From: Microcystis wesenbergii FACHB-1317
Lineage (GTDB): Bacteria; Cyanobacteriota; Cyanobacteriia; Cyanobacteriales; Microcystaceae
Direction of reading: 5' to 3'
DNA: 64,000 nt
Assembly (NCBI RefSeq): GCF_014696875.1
Contig: NZ_JACJQV010000156.1
Coordinates: 1 to 64,000, forward strand
Part shown: positions 26,675 through 36,553 of the stretch, in pieces
Layout: each line of letters starts with the position of its first letter
How positions within the stretch are numbered: the first letter of the stretch is position 1
The notes under the pieces: generated by a model
What the model saw: only the letters and a program-made list of their open reading frames with translations
Databases searched by the model: none
Told to the model about the DNA's origin: nothing
Translations under genes and position numbers: made by a program

Positions 26675-27709
26675 ATGATTTCCGAACGTACTTTACCAAC
26701 CTTTAATGCTGCTTCCATCATTATTACCAAAGCTGAAGGTCTTCGCCTATACGAAGATATGGTTTTGGGGCGGATGTTTGAAGATAAATGTGCCGAAATG
26801 TATTATCGGGGCAAAATGTTCGGTTTTGTCCATCTCTACAACGGTCAAGAAGCGATATCTAGCGGTATTATTAAAGCCTTGCGTCAGGGAGAAGATTACG
26901 TTTCTAGCACCTATCGCGATCACGTCCACGCCCTCAGTGCCGGAGTTCCCGCCAAAGAGGTAATGGCGGAGTTATTTGGCAAAGCTACCGGCTGTAGTAA
27001 AGGCCGGGGCGGCTCCATGCACATGTTTTCCGCCGAACATAAGCTTTTAGGGGGTTACGCTTTTGTGGCTGAGGGGATTCCCGTCGCTACCGGGGCGGCT
27101 TTTCAAAGTAAATACCGTCGGGAAGCCATGGCTGATGCCAGTGCCGATCAGGTAACGGTTTGTTTCTTTGGGGATGGGGCGAGTAATAATGGCCAGTTTT
27201 TTGAGTGTCTGAATATGGCCGCCCTCTGGAAGTTGCCGATTATCTATGTGGTGGAAAATAATAAGTGGGCGATCGGTATGGCCCACGATCGAGCCACTTC
27301 CCAACCGGAAATCTATAAAAAAGCCAGTGTTTTTAGTATGGTCGGTGTGGAAGTGGACGGTATGGATGTGGTCGCCGTTCATGCCGCCGCCAGAGAAGCC
27401 GTGGCCCGCGCCCGCGCCGGTGAGGGACCGACTTTAATAGAGGCGTTAACCTATCGTTTCCGGGGTCACTCCCTAGCAGATCCGGACGAGTTACGCAGTG
27501 CTGACGAGAAACAATTCTGGGGCGAAAGAGATCCGATCACTCGCTTTGCCGCCTACCTCTACGAGCGAGAGCTGGCCACGAGAGAGGAATTAAAAGAAAT
27601 CGAGGAGAAAATTCAAGCTGAAATCGAGGCAGCGGTTAAATTTGCTGAATCTAGTCCCGAACCCGATCCTAGTGAACTAACTCGCTTTATTTTCGCTGAA
27701 GACGAGTAA
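26675..27709 (+). CDS. pdhA: Pyruvate dehydrogenase E1 component, alpha subunit
   Basis: The 344-residue subunit decarboxylates pyruvate with thiamine diphosphate and passes the acetyl group to E2. The thiamine diphosphate motif is [20 protein letters not shown] followed by [12 protein letters not shown]. The RGGSMHMF and [15 protein letters not shown] segments, with the phosphorylation-loop-like region, are typical of E1 alpha. I begin at the ATG at 26675 ([11 protein letters not shown]) because relatives start there. pdhB is not adjacent, which is normal in cyanobacteria, where pdh genes are scattered. Confidence 0.93.
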   Translation: MISERTLPTFNAASIIITKAEGLRLYEDMVLGRMFEDKCAEMYYRGKMFGFVHLYNGQEAISSGIIKALRQGEDYVSSTYRDHVHALSAGVPAKEVMAELFGKATGCSKGRGGSMHMFSAEHKLLGGYAFVAEGIPVATGAAFQSKYRREAMADASADQVTVCFFGDGASNNGQFFECLNMAALWKLPIIYVVENNKWAIGMAHDRATSQPEIYKKASVFSMVGVEVDGMDVVAVHAAAREAVARARAGEGPTLIEALTYRFRGHSLADPDELRSADEKQFWGERDPITRFAAYLYERELATREELKEIEEKIQAEIEAAVKFAESSPEPDPSELTRFIFAEDE

Positions 27710-27921
27710 TTTCAGTGATCAGTTACCAGTTATCGGTGATCAGTTATTGTCCCTCCTCAAGATATTTGACCCAACAGGTGCCATCTTCTTTTTTCCACCA
27801 AATCTTGATTGGTTCTGTATCTATTTTTCAGTGGCTTTGAACTTAGATATTGGGCTAATCACGCTTTCTTGGGTATTTTATCTCCTCGTCTTTACTCATT
27901 TTATTAGAAGAGGATTTGATA

Positions 27922-29103
27922 TTACTGGTCTGAGCAAAAATTAAAATTTTTGGCTTTGCGGAGGGAATTAACCGTTAAAACCACCTGTTCCCCCACCTGT
28001 TCAATTTCTTCTAAAGTATTAAAACGACTCAACCCGAAGCGCAGGGAAGCATAGGCGAGAGATTCGGGGCGACCCAAGGCAGTTAAAACGTGAGAGGGGG
28101 CGGTATGGCTAGAAGAACAGGCAGAACCGGAGGAAAGCGCCACTATTGGCTGTAATCCTAACAATAACGCCGCACCGTCCACCCCTTCAATACTAATATT
28201 CAAATTTCCGGCTAATCTTTGGCTAGGATGACCATTGAGATAAATTCTGTCTAATTGACTGATAATCTCCCATAAACGGGCTTTTAACTGATTTAAGTGG
28301 CTGGCATCTTCCTCGATCGCTTTGATAGCCAATTCCACCGCCTTGGCAAAACCAACAATTTGCGGTGTAAATATCGTACCCGATCGCAATCCTTTTTCCT
28401 GGCCTCCCCCTTGAATTTGAGCGGCGAGACGGACTCTGGGGTTCCGGCGCCGGACGTACAGCGCACCGATTCCCTTTGGTCCGTGGACTTTGTGGGCAGT
28501 TAAGGACATCAAATCTATATTCATTTCCTCCACATCTAGGGGAATTTTCCCGATTGCTTGGGCCGCATCCGTATGAAAAAGTACCTGATACTGGCGACAA
28601 ATCGCCCCAATTGCCGCTAAAGGTTGAATCACCCCAATCTCGTTATTAGCAGCCATAATTGACAGCAAAATCGTGTCAGGACGCAAAGATTTTTCTAGTA
28701 GTTCCAAGTCAATTAGTCCATCAGCACCGACGGGTAAAATTGTCACCTCAAAACCCAATTTTTCCAGATAATGACAGGGATCTAAAACGGCGCGATGTTC
28801 TGTCACCACCGTAACTAGGTGGCGTCCCTTGGCGAAATAAGCTTCGGCAACCCCTTTGATAGCTAGGTTATTGGCCTCCGTTGCCCCACTGGTAAAAATA
28901 ATTTCTTCGGGACTACTATTAATAGCAGCGGCGATTATTTCTCGTGCCTGTTTAACCGCAGCCTCGGCTGTCCAGCCATAGACATGATTAATACTACTGG
29001 CATTACCAAAGTGTTCGGTAAAATAGGGCAACATCGCCGCCAGAACTTGCGGATCGAGCGGTGTCGTGGCGTGGCAATCTAGATAAATCGGCTTTTGAGA
29101 CAT
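27922..29103 (-). CDS. Cysteine desulfurase, NifS/IscS type
   Basis: This 393-residue pyridoxal-phosphate enzyme removes sulfur from cysteine for Fe-S cluster and thio-cofactor synthesis. It shows the N-terminal YLDCHATTPLDP, the PLP-binding histidine region HTDAAQAIGKIP, the Schiff-base lysine in LTAHKVHGPKG, and the catalytic cysteine loop SSGSACSSSHTAPSHVL. The long loop makes it group I (NifS/IscS) rather than SufS. No iscU or nif genes are adjacent, so it probably serves general supply. A small AT-rich frame beyond its 3' end overlaps it slightly and is not convincing. Confidence 0.93.
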   Translation of the reverse strand: MSQKPIYLDCHATTPLDPQVLAAMLPYFTEHFGNASSINHVYGWTAEAAVKQAREIIAAAINSSPEEIIFTSGATEANNLAIKGVAEAYFAKGRHLVTVVTEHRAVLDPCHYLEKLGFEVTILPVGADGLIDLELLEKSLRPDTILLSIMAANNEIGVIQPLAAIGAICRQYQVLFHTDAAQAIGKIPLDVEEMNIDLMSLTAHKVHGPKGIGALYVRRRNPRVRLAAQIQGGGQEKGLRSGTIFTPQIVGFAKAVELAIKAIEEDASHLNQLKARLWEIISQLDRIYLNGHPSQRLAGNLNISIEGVDGAALLLGLQPIVALSSGSACSSSHTAPSHVLTALGRPESLAYASLRFGLSRFNTLEEIEQVGEQVVLTVNSLRKAKNFNFCSDQ

Positions 29104-29155
29104 ATTTTTCGCGTGCGGGGATCAGGAAGGATAGGTAAACTTACCGCTAATGGTT

Positions 29156-29230
29156 ATGACGGAAAAACTGAAGGCGATTTACGAAGATGGTACTTTGTAT
29201 CTGCCAAGTAAATTTTTTCGGCTCTTCTAG
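29156..29230 (+). pseudogene. Possible remnant of a DUF104-type antitoxin start
   Basis: A 24-codon frame reads MTEKLKAIYEDGTLYLPSK and then shifts into unrelated residues and a stop. The AIYEDGTL pattern recalls the first strand of small DUF104-type antitoxins, which start with a similar AIYENGVL stretch. The rest of such a gene and any toxin are absent. This is a weak similarity from memory. Confidence 0.25.
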
Positions 29231-29917
29231 AGTAGTTATGATCTATGATACCAAATCCGTTTTTCATCATTATGATTAACTGCCAATCCAACTTTAACAA
29301 CCCGCTCCCTTCTCCGATACAGCCATTTTCAAGGGGAAAATGTACCCAGTGGCGGCTTGTCAATTTTTTCTGAGAAGCCTCATGCAGTAAGGGAAGTGGG
29401 CAGTGGAAAGTGGGGATTTTTCAGTAATCAGTAATCAGTGAACAGGGAGAAGGGAGAAAAAAGCTGATCAACCGCAACCAGCCAGAGAACTGGAATTTCA
29501 CGGGAAAGCCACTAAGCCTTTAAAGTTTTGCTATGCAAGGATCGTAGCCGAAAAAGCCAAACTACGGTTTTCCCTGTGGATGGGGTTTAACTGATCACTG
29601 ATCACTGAAGACCGACTCTCCCAAAAGGCCAACTTTGTACCTCACCATTAAGATAAATTCTATATCTTTAGACAGATAACCGCTCGATTCCCTTAATATT
29701 TTTTAACATAAAATCTGCCCTTTGATTGCTGTAATTGGTTCCCTAGAAGTCAAGCTAATGAGTTATGATCCTAGATAGGAATCCATAGTTCTTAGAGGAG
29801 GAAAGCGGGGCAATCTCAATTTTTTGCCCACCCACAAGACCATGATTTTGAGCTTTTAAAAATCTCGCAAAAGTCTTTAAGAACGTTTAAAATCAGCATT
29901 CACACAGGAGGTATATT
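29231..29917. other. Long spacer upstream of the KGG gene, no intact gene
   Basis: It contains scattered heptamer-type units (CAGTAATCAGTAATCAGTGA near 29425 and CTGATCACTGATCACTG near 29590). A segment with AGTTTTGCTATGCAAGG is not repeated elsewhere in the window. No open frame has a good start site. The right end presumably carries the promoter of the KGG gene. Confidence 0.4.
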
Positions 29918-30235
29918 ATGACAGGTAAGAGTAAACGCGGTTTTGCCTCTATGGATCAAGCTAAACAACGGGAAATCGCTAGTAAAGGTGGTAAAGCTGC
30001 TCATCAAAAAGGTACAGCCCACGAATTTACCTCCGAAGAAGCTCGCGAAGCGGGACGAAAAGGCGGTGAAGCGGTTAGCCGAGATCGCGCCCACATGGCA
30101 GCCATCGGACGGGAAGGAGGCAAAAATTCCCACAAAGGCAGTCGCAAAAACTTAAACTCCGGGGAAAATTCCCCAGTCAACGAGTCTATAGGTGAAAATT
30201 CCTCAGATTTTAGCAACTCGGAGGCAAATAGTTGA
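29918..30235 (+). CDS. KGG-motif stress-induced protein
   Basis: The 105-residue, highly hydrophilic protein contains three GG-bearing repeats: REIASKGGKAAHQKG, AREAGRKGGEAVSR and MAAIGREGGKNSHKG. These match the KGG (stress-induced acidophilic repeat) family, as in YciG and fungal con-10. Such proteins are small, probably disordered, and induced by stress; their molecular role is not settled. The C-terminal 35 residues are asparagine- and serine-rich. A strong ribosome-binding site CAGGAGG lies 7-8 bp before the ATG. It is followed by G-rich tandem repeats. Confidence 0.85.
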   Translation: MTGKSKRGFASMDQAKQREIASKGGKAAHQKGTAHEFTSEEAREAGRKGGEAVSRDRAHMAAIGREGGKNSHKGSRKNLNSGENSPVNESIGENSSDFSNSEANS

Positions 30236-30271
30236 CTTTGGTTGACTTTTTCTCAGACTGAGAGGGTTTTG

Positions 30272-30335
30272 GGGTGTTGGGGTTTTAGGGTGTTGGGGTT
30301 TTAGGGTGTTAGGGTTTTAGGGTGTTGGGGTTTTA
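30272..30335. repeat. Four 16-bp G-rich tandem repeats
   Basis: The unit GGGTGTTGGGGTTTTA occurs four times head to tail; the third copy has one G-to-A change. With runs of three and four guanines on one strand the block could form a G-quadruplex. It lies just downstream of the KGG gene stop. Confidence 0.9.
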
Positions 30336-30435
30336 GTTGAATTACCCCATTTCCCCATCCCCGTTAACGAAGGCAGGGGGCAGGAGTCTCCGAGTCAGGA
30401 GTCTCCGAGTCAGGAGGATTATTTTTATTTATTCT

Positions 30436-30469
30436 CCCCACACCCCACACCCCACACCCCACACCCACG
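30436..30469. repeat. CCCCACA heptamer tandem repeat
   Basis: About five copies of CCCCACA, the same unit as at 6970-7029, lie downstream of the DUF2808 gene stop. Just before it, the 16-bp unit GGAGTCTCCGAGTCAG-like is duplicated near 30382-30413. Confidence 0.8.
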
Positions 30470-30494
30470 AAAAACTTTTTGCCGCAAACCCTAC

Positions 30495-31043
30495 TTAGGG
30501 TTCGATACTGATAATCCAAGTCCCGACGTAGAGACGGACGGGAATATTGCCAGAGGCAATCACATCACAGGTAAAGTAATAAGTGCCTAATTCAGGATTT
30601 CTGACATTAGACATGACGATTTCAACTTTGCTGGTCGGATCGATCGCTTGTTCGGGGACAATTTGAATAATGCGACTATCCTTATCCCAAACCACTTCCT
30701 TTAAAGGTAAAGATTTGTTGTTGATGCGTACCTCGATTTTATTGGTGTCAAACTGGCCGTTAAAATAATCAGGATAGGAAATAAAAAAAGCCGCAGCTCC
30801 TTGGGAGAGTTTTTTCGCGGGGATATAGAGTTTATAACGATCCATTTGCTTGGGACGAGCACCAAATTGCAAGAAATAATCTAAGGTATCCTTGCGATCG
30901 ACTCCACTAAAAATTGTTAGTCCAGGGTTGCCATTGGCTAAAGTTATTTTTGGTAAAATAATCCCCGCACCCACAGCTAAGGATAGAGCAATCAAAGCGG
31001 GTGCCTTAGCATATTTAATTACTTTTGTCAAGACTTTTAACAT
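30495..31043 (-). CDS. DUF2808 exported protein
   Basis: The 182-residue protein has a basic start and a signal peptide-like helix (about 14-31) ending near LANGNPGLTIFSG. The mature part includes TLDYFLQFGARPKQMDRYKL and a C-terminal YYFTCDVIASGNIPVRLYVG. This is the pattern of DUF2808, a family of secreted proteins widespread in cyanobacteria whose function is unknown. It is transcribed in the same direction as smpB, which lies 118 bp beyond its start. Confidence 0.7.
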   Translation of the reverse strand: MLKVLTKVIKYAKAPALIALSLAVGAGIILPKITLANGNPGLTIFSGVDRKDTLDYFLQFGARPKQMDRYKLYIPAKKLSQGAAAFFISYPDYFNGQFDTNKIEVRINNKSLPLKEVVWDKDSRIIQIVPEQAIDPTSKVEIVMSNVRNPELGTYYFTCDVIASGNIPVRLYVGTWIISIEP

Positions 31044-31161
31044 AAATTTTAACCCAAGGTGAGGGAGATGGTGATGGCCGCAAGGGGCCGAATACAGTTC
31101 AACTGTAACAAAACCCGCTCGTTTCTTACCTAGACCTTTGCCAGTCCGATAAGTGTCTTGG

Positions 31162-31626
31162 TTAACGCTTCATCGCTCGTGCCATATCCCGTTGATCCTG
31201 ACGACGTTTCAAATCTTCGCGTTTATCGTGTAATTTCTTGCCTCTACCGAGGCCAATGCTGATTTTTACCCAACTACCTTTAAAATACATCTTCAAAGGC
31301 ACAAGAGTTAAGCCTTTCTGTTCCACTTGACCGATGAGTTTGCTGATTTCCTTTTTGTGCATCAACAATTTTCTCGTCCGGCGCGGATCGTGATTAAAAT
31401 ATTCGCTACTCTGTTCGTAGGGGGAAATATGAACATTAATTAACACCGCTTCACCATTGCGGACTAAAACGTAACCATCCCGCAGGTTTACCTTACCGGC
31501 ACGCACGGATTTAACCTCGGTCCCCAGCAACTGCACCCCCGCTTCAAAAGTCTCTAAAATCTCGTAGAGATGGCGTGCTTGCCGGTTATCACTGATAATT
31601 TTGATTTTGTCGTCTTGATTGGCCAT
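31162..31626 (-). CDS. smpB: SsrA-binding protein
   Basis: The 154-residue protein binds tmRNA and delivers it to stalled ribosomes. It shows the family core: [56 protein letters not shown] and the basic tail [17 protein letters not shown]. Length is typical. The tmRNA gene is not in this window. It is divergent from psb29 with about 200 bp between starts. Confidence 0.95.
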   Translation of the reverse strand: MANQDDKIKIISDNRQARHLYEILETFEAGVQLLGTEVKSVRAGKVNLRDGYVLVRNGEAVLINVHISPYEQSSEYFNHDPRRTRKLLMHKKEISKLIGQVEQKGLTLVPLKMYFKGSWVKISIGLGRGKKLHDKREDLKRRQDQRDMARAMKR

Positions 31627-31827
31627 ATAGTCAAGTGAAAAGTGAAAAGTAAAAAAGCGATTGGTAGAGGCAGTATCGGCTAATTATCTCGATTTTTCCA
31701 TGTCCTTATCTTTATATCTTACTCGCTCTTTTGTTCTCTCTGGACTGACTGCTGGTGGCTCTTTGGTGATCACCGGCCTTGTCAGGGGGAACGAGAAGGG
31801 GGAAAATGAGAGCAGTGTTAAATTTTT

Positions 31828-32529
31828 ATGAAGTTTGGTTCTGTGGACAAAATTCGTACTGTTTCCGATAGTAAGCGTGATTTTTATACTCGCCACACCC
31901 GCCCCATCAATTCGGTATATCGGCGCGTGGTTGAGGAATTATTAGTCGAGATGCACCTGCTCTCCGTTAATGTAGATTTCCATTATGATCCAATTTATGC
32001 CCTTGGTGTGGTTACTTCTTTCGAGAAGTTCATGGAAGGCTATCGTCCGGGGGAGGATAAACCGAATATTTTTAATGCTTTGTGCCAAGCGGTTAACGGT
32101 AATTCCGAAGTCTATCGTCGCGATGCCGAAAATATGATCGCTATTGCCAAAGAAACTAATATTGATTCCTTGCTCTCCCAACTGCAAAACCCTGCTCTGG
32201 GTGTTAACAATCAGTTGTTTGATAGTCTAGTTTCGGTTATCAACGCGCCTAAGTTTAAGTATAGTCGCCTGTTTGCCATCGGTCTTTATACTATTTTAGC
32301 GGAAGCACAACCGGACATGATCAAGGAAAAAGAAAAACGCGAACCAATTTTGCAAAAATTCTCAGAAATTCTGCATCTCTCCAGCGAGAAACTGCAAAAA
32401 GACCTCGATGTTTATCGCGGTAATCTCGATAAAATGGATCAGCTGCTCAAGGTTATCGAAGATGCTCTAGAAGCAGAAAAGAAAAAACGTCAACAAAAAG
32501 AACAGGAAAAACAAACTACCCCGCAATAA
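31828..32529 (+). CDS. psb29: Photosystem II biogenesis protein Psb29/Thf1
   Basis: The 233-residue, mostly helical protein contains VRTVSD-like VDKIRTVSDSKRDFYTRHTR, VVEELLVEMHLLSVN and DPIYALGVVTSFEKFMEGY. These are the conserved regions of Psb29/THF1, which in cyanobacteria and plastids interacts with FtsH proteases and supports photosystem II assembly. The C-terminal 40 residues form a charged coiled coil (EAEKKKRQQKEQEKQ). The ATG at 31828 yields a few extra residues before the conserved start and is the only good candidate. Confidence 0.93.
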   Translation: MKFGSVDKIRTVSDSKRDFYTRHTRPINSVYRRVVEELLVEMHLLSVNVDFHYDPIYALGVVTSFEKFMEGYRPGEDKPNIFNALCQAVNGNSEVYRRDAENMIAIAKETNIDSLLSQLQNPALGVNNQLFDSLVSVINAPKFKYSRLFAIGLYTILAEAQPDMIKEKEKREPILQKFSEILHLSSEKLQKDLDVYRGNLDKMDQLLKVIEDALEAEKKKRQQKEQEKQTTPQ

Positions 32530-32666
32530 AGGCTCTCAACCGGAAATTACCGCGTGCAGACAAGGGAATAGGGAACAGAAAAAGGATTAAATCGGCTCTC
32601 TTTCTTTACTGTTCCTTCTGACCTCGTTCTAAAATTAAGATCGGCAACCCTTAATATTTATCTCCC

Positions 32667-33803
32667 GTGACTAACTCCTCCATCACCGCACCCGTAACCG
32701 ATATTTTGGCAAAAGCGCGGTCAGGGGCGGATTTATCGGCAAAAGAAGCGATTATCTTGCTAGAAACTACCGATAACCGTTTAATTGCCCGGATTCGGGA
32801 AACCGCCGACTTTTTGCGTCGTCAACAGGCAGGAGATACCGTCACCTACGTTATCAATCGCAATATTAATTTTAGTAACATTTGTGAGCAGCATTGCAGT
32901 TTTTGTGCATTCAGACGCGATGAAAATGAAGAGGGGGCCTTCTGGCTTAATTTAGAGGAAATTATCGCTAAAGCGACGGATGCTGTCCATCGTGGGGCCA
33001 CAGAAATTTGTATGCAGGGAGGATTAAACCCAAAAGCGAAGATTAAGGGCAATTCCTTAGACTATTACCTCGAAATTGTTAAAAACCTGAAACAAGCTTT
33101 TCCTGACCTGCATTTACACGCTTTTTCGCCCCAAGAAGTCCAATTTATCGCTAGGGAAGACGGTTTAAGTTACGAAAAAGTTATCGCTTCCCTGCAAGAA
33201 GCAGGAGTCAATTCTCTGCCGGGGACGGCTGCCGAGGTGTTGGTGGATGAGGTAAGACGGGTAATTTGTCCAGAAAAAATCGATGCCGCCACTTGGTTAG
33301 AAATAGTCGGTATTGCTCATCGCTTGGGGTTACATACCACCAGTACCATGCTCTGCGGTCATATTGAAACCCCTAGCCAACAGGTGCAGCACCTCGAAAA
33401 AATTAGAAAACAGCAAGAAATCGCCCTAGAAAATAATTATCCGGCTAAAATCACCGAATTTATTTTATTGCCTTTTGTGGGACAATCGGCCCCCAAACCC
33501 CTGAGAAATCGAGTCGGACGAGATCAACCAATTTTAGCCGATACATTAAAATTAACAGCAGTGGCGCGGATTTATCTGGGCAATAGCATTAAAAATCATC
33601 AACCCAGTTGGGTAAAATTGGGCTTACAGGGGGCGACAGAAGCCTTAAACTGGGGTTGCAACGATCTCGGTGGCACTCTCATGGAAGAACATATTACCAC
33701 TATGGCTGGGGCTGTGGGCGGCACTTGTTTGACCGTCGAGGAATTAGCAACGGCGATTAAATCCCTCGATCGCCCCGCCCGTCAACGGGGTACAATCTAT
33801 TAA
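32667..33803 (+). CDS. cofH: 7,8-didemethyl-8-hydroxy-5-deazariboflavin synthase subunit CofH
   Basis: This 378-residue radical SAM enzyme couples a tyrosine-derived radical to the flavin precursor in FO synthesis, with CofG completing the reaction. The iron-sulfur motif [10 protein letters not shown] (CX3CX2C) follows [23 protein letters not shown] and [10 protein letters not shown] are also typical of CofH. Cyanobacteria use FO chiefly as the antenna of DNA photolyases; they are not known for general F420 metabolism. cofG is not adjacent. The start is GTG at 32667, without a strong ribosome-binding site. Confidence 0.9.
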   Translation: MTNSSITAPVTDILAKARSGADLSAKEAIILLETTDNRLIARIRETADFLRRQQAGDTVTYVINRNINFSNICEQHCSFCAFRRDENEEGAFWLNLEEIIAKATDAVHRGATEICMQGGLNPKAKIKGNSLDYYLEIVKNLKQAFPDLHLHAFSPQEVQFIAREDGLSYEKVIASLQEAGVNSLPGTAAEVLVDEVRRVICPEKIDAATWLEIVGIAHRLGLHTTSTMLCGHIETPSQQVQHLEKIRKQQEIALENNYPAKITEFILLPFVGQSAPKPLRNRVGRDQPILADTLKLTAVARIYLGNSIKNHQPSWVKLGLQGATEALNWGCNDLGGTLMEEHITTMAGAVGGTCLTVEELATAIKSLDRPARQRGTIY

Positions 33804-33824
33804 CTAGGGTTGGCTGAACTAACT

Positions 33825-34850
33825 TTAATCAAGCCCAACAATCTCTCCCTTGCCGGCAATCACTTCGCCGATTTGGTAGGCATTAATCCCAGAGGATTGT
33901 AGTTGATTAATAGTCAATTGCGCCAGATCTGATGGGACAATGATCACAAAACCGATACCCATATTGAAAGTATTAAACATGGCTTCGGGATTAACCGAAC
34001 CCATCTGGGCTAACCAGTGAAAAATTGGCAAAACTGGCCAACTTTCGCGGTAAATCCGCACAGACTGCCCTTTACCCAAGCAGCGGGGCAAATTTTCCGG
34101 GATGCCACCCCCAGTAATGTGGGCCATGGCGTGAATATCTAACCCAGAGCGTAGCAGTTCTAGCACAGGTTTAACATAAAGTCTAGTGGGAGTTAACAAA
34201 ACTTCACCTAAGCTAGAGCCGGCTAAAATTGCGGGGCAATCTTGCCAATTTAAGCCCTGGGTGTCGATAATCTTACGAACAAGACTAAAACCGTTACTGT
34301 GAACCCCACTACTGCCTAAACCGATAGCCACATCGCCGATTTGCACCTTACTGCCGTCGAGTAATTGACTTTTTTCGACAATACCGACGCAAAAACCCGC
34401 CAAATCGTACTCTCCCGCCGAATAAAACCCCGGCATCTCCGCCGTTTCCCCTCCCAAAAGAGTACAACCACTATCACGACAGGCCCTAGCGATTCCCGAT
34501 ACCACCGCCGCTAACTGTGACGCTTCCAGTTTACCGGTGGCGAGATAATCCAAGAAAAATAAAGGTTCAGCCCCAGAGGTTAGGACATCGTTGACGCACA
34601 TGGCCACGAGGTCAATTCCCACCGTATCATGACAATTGAGACTATGGGCAATTTTCAGCTTGGTTCCTACACCATCAGTTCCCGATACTAACACCGGTTG
34701 CTGATAACCGGAAGGTAACTGAAAATACCCCCCAAAACCGCCTAAACCGCCGATAACTTCGGGACGGAAGGTACTTTCCACATTTTGGCGAATTTTCTCG
34801 ACAAAAGCGCGTCCCGCTTCCACATCCACGCCCGCTTCTTTATAATCCAT
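33825..34850 (-). CDS. purM: Phosphoribosylformylglycinamidine cyclo-ligase
   Basis: The 341-residue enzyme closes the imidazole ring to aminoimidazole ribotide in purine synthesis, using ATP. Diagnostic pieces are [49 protein letters not shown] and [14 protein letters not shown] start at the ATG at 34850 ([13 protein letters not shown]), where relatives start; an upstream TTG would add 9 residues. It converges on cofH with 21 bp between stops. Confidence 0.95.
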   Translation of the reverse strand: MDYKEAGVDVEAGRAFVEKIRQNVESTFRPEVIGGLGGFGGYFQLPSGYQQPVLVSGTDGVGTKLKIAHSLNCHDTVGIDLVAMCVNDVLTSGAEPLFFLDYLATGKLEASQLAAVVSGIARACRDSGCTLLGGETAEMPGFYSAGEYDLAGFCVGIVEKSQLLDGSKVQIGDVAIGLGSSGVHSNGFSLVRKIIDTQGLNWQDCPAILAGSSLGEVLLTPTRLYVKPVLELLRSGLDIHAMAHITGGGIPENLPRCLGKGQSVRIYRESWPVLPIFHWLAQMGSVNPEAMFNTFNMGIGFVIIVPSDLAQLTINQLQSSGINAYQIGEVIAGKGEIVGLD

Positions 34851-35110
34851 GCCCAATTGACCGATTGTATCTCTCAAATTTTACCCAGATTTCGGTCCCA
34901 TGGGAATTATGAATTATGAATTATGAATTGGGAAGTGGGGAGGAAAGGGTGCGCGAGACGGCCAAAATTGCTGCTTTGACTCGAAGGTGACAATCCGTCG
35001 TAACGCAGCACCTATGATCGACTCATCGACTAAGTAGCTGGTTACAATTAAAGATAAAATACAAAGAATCAGAAGTCTGCGCCACTATCTAACAATTAAT
35101 TGAGATTGCT

Positions 35111-35336
35111 TAATTAGGGTTTGCTGAAAAAGTACGGGCGAAGCATTCGGATAGAAAATCTACGGTTTCACCGATAGGTTATTACCCGAATGCTTCGCCC
35201 CTACAGGACGCAATCGCCGCTCAAGATGCCAGGTTTTGAAGCACGATTATCTCAAAATCTTGCACCTGTTTCGCAAGAAAAGCCACAAAACTCTTACCTT
35301 GCCTACATTTCACATTTATTCAGCAAGCCCTAATTA
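35111..35336. mobile_element. 214-bp MITE (family A, copy 2) with TAATTA target duplication
   Basis: The element at 35117-35330 starts GGGTTTGCTGAAAAAGTACG and ends ATTTATTCAGCAAGCCC. It is the inverse-orientation homologue of 8761-8972. TAATTA flanks it directly at 35111-35116 and 35331-35336. Its right end is 23 bp from the ATG of a coiled-coil mini-protein gene, so it also forms part of that gene's upstream region. Confidence 0.85.
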
Positions 35337-35353
35337 ATTAGGAGTTTAGCAAA

Positions 35354-35644
35354 ATGTCTAACGAAACGGTCACTTATTCCCTTGAGGCTGTCTTGACAAG
35401 GATTGAGGGGAAAATCGACTTTTTACAAAGAGATGTCAACGAGCGTTTAAACAAGCTAGAGATAGGACAATCAGAATTAAGAGGGGACATTAAAGCTTTA
35501 GATGAGCGACTAACCGCAGAAATTAAAGGGTTAACTGCAAGAGTCGCTGATCAGGAATTTACCAATCGGGGGATTCTGATAGCTTTGGTTGTTGCCATTT
35601 TAGGAGGAGCGGCCAAAATTTTTGGTTTTCTCCCCAATCCTTGA
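35354..35644 (+). CDS. Coiled-coil mini-protein with C-terminal membrane helix (family member 1)
   Basis: The 96-residue protein begins MSNETVTYSLEAVLTRIEGK, continues with heptad-type coiled coil (about 15-66) and ends with one membrane helix (about 71-90) and the tail FGFLPNP. I do not recognise a named family; the architecture recalls DUF1640/Bdr-like coiled-coil tail-anchored proteins. Three intact relatives and a dead copy lie at 51953-53110. Its first half matches the 52339 copy, while its second half (DQEFTNRGILIALVVAILGG) matches the 51953 copy. GGAG lies 9-10 bp before the ATG. Function is unknown. Confidence 0.75.
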   Translation: MSNETVTYSLEAVLTRIEGKIDFLQRDVNERLNKLEIGQSELRGDIKALDERLTAEIKGLTARVADQEFTNRGILIALVVAILGGAAKIFGFLPNP

Positions 35645-35728
35645 CAGCGATCGCATTATGTTTGAGGAAATTAACGCCCAATTGAAACGGCTAAAAAATT
35701 AAACTACAAAGATCGAGTGTCTTTTCTG

Positions 35729-36460
35729 TCAATCTTCTTGGGGATATTTTTCCCAAAGATCTGTGATTTGGCGAAGACTTTGGAAGTTGCCATTACCGAG
35801 GATCAAATGATCTAGGAGAGGAATGGCTAGATAGGTAGCTCCCTGTAATAATTGTTCTGTGAGTAAAATATCGTCTTGACTAGGCGCAAGTGACCCAGTG
35901 GGGTGATTATGGGCGATAATTAACTTAGTAGCTGATTGTTTAACTACTTCTCGAAAGATTTCTCGCGGATGTACCAGTGTTTCCGTGGCTGTGCCGATAG
36001 TAATCACTTTTAGTGCGATTAACTGATTTTTGACATCGAGTAAAATAACTGCGAAACGTTCCTGAGACTGATACATTAGTTCGTGGCCAAGGATAGCGGC
36101 AGCGGTATCGGGACTATCGATGACCATTTTTTCCGTCGGTCGTCGTTGAAAAGCTCGTTTTCCCAATTCGATCGCCGCTAGAATAGTAGTGGCCTTAGCC
36201 GGTCCAATGCCATGAATAGCGGTTAATTCTTGGGGGTGAATATCCCTCAAAACGTCCAAAGGATCCCGGCGATATTTACTCAATTCGTTGAGAATATGCT
36301 GTCCTAAACCCACCGCGGAGAGTTTCCCCTTACCCTGACCTGTAGCTAGTAAAATCGCTAATAATTCGGCGTTACTGAGGTTTTTCGCCCCGACACTGAT
36401 TAAACGTTCCCTTGGTCTTTCACTGACGGGAATATCGGCAATTCTTAAGCTGTAGGTCAT
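35729..36460 (-). CDS. radC: RadC family JAB/MPN-domain protein
   Basis: The 243-residue protein has an N-terminal helix-hairpin-helix region (about 55-85, [20 protein letters not shown]) and a JAMM-type metal site, [14 protein letters not shown] (about 196-209). The motif residues are complete. RadC was once tied to DNA repair, but its activity remains unclear. It is transcribed toward the coiled-coil gene, and the short spacer at 35645-35728 holds only a 14-codon frame. Confidence 0.9.
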   Translation of the reverse strand: MTYSLRIADIPVSERPRERLISVGAKNLSNAELLAILLATGQGKGKLSAVGLGQHILNELSKYRRDPLDVLRDIHPQELTAIHGIGPAKATTILAAIELGKRAFQRRPTEKMVIDSPDTAAAILGHELMYQSQERFAVILLDVKNQLIALKVITIGTATETLVHPREIFREVVKQSATKLIIAHNHPTGSLAPSQDDILLTEQLLQGATYLAIPLLDHLILGNGNFQSLRQITDLWEKYPQED

Positions 36461-36553
36461 GGAAGTGGCAAGCTACCGCGATAAAATTCCATCATACAAT
36501 TTTAGCCAGTGCCTAGAGGGATTTTGCGGGTAAATCAAGGGGAAAAATTATCC

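Noticed and set aside
27747-27944. 65-codon open frame after pdhA
   Set aside because: TTG start without ribosome-binding site; hydrophobic, AT-driven composition; overlaps the cysteine desulfurase gene end.
29154-29363. 69-codon open frame on the - strand
   Set aside because: Composed of spacer sequence shared in part with other spacers; no family resemblance.
35655-35702. 14-codon frame after the coiled-coil gene at 35354
   Set aside because: Too short, no ribosome-binding site and no relative in the other copies of the family.
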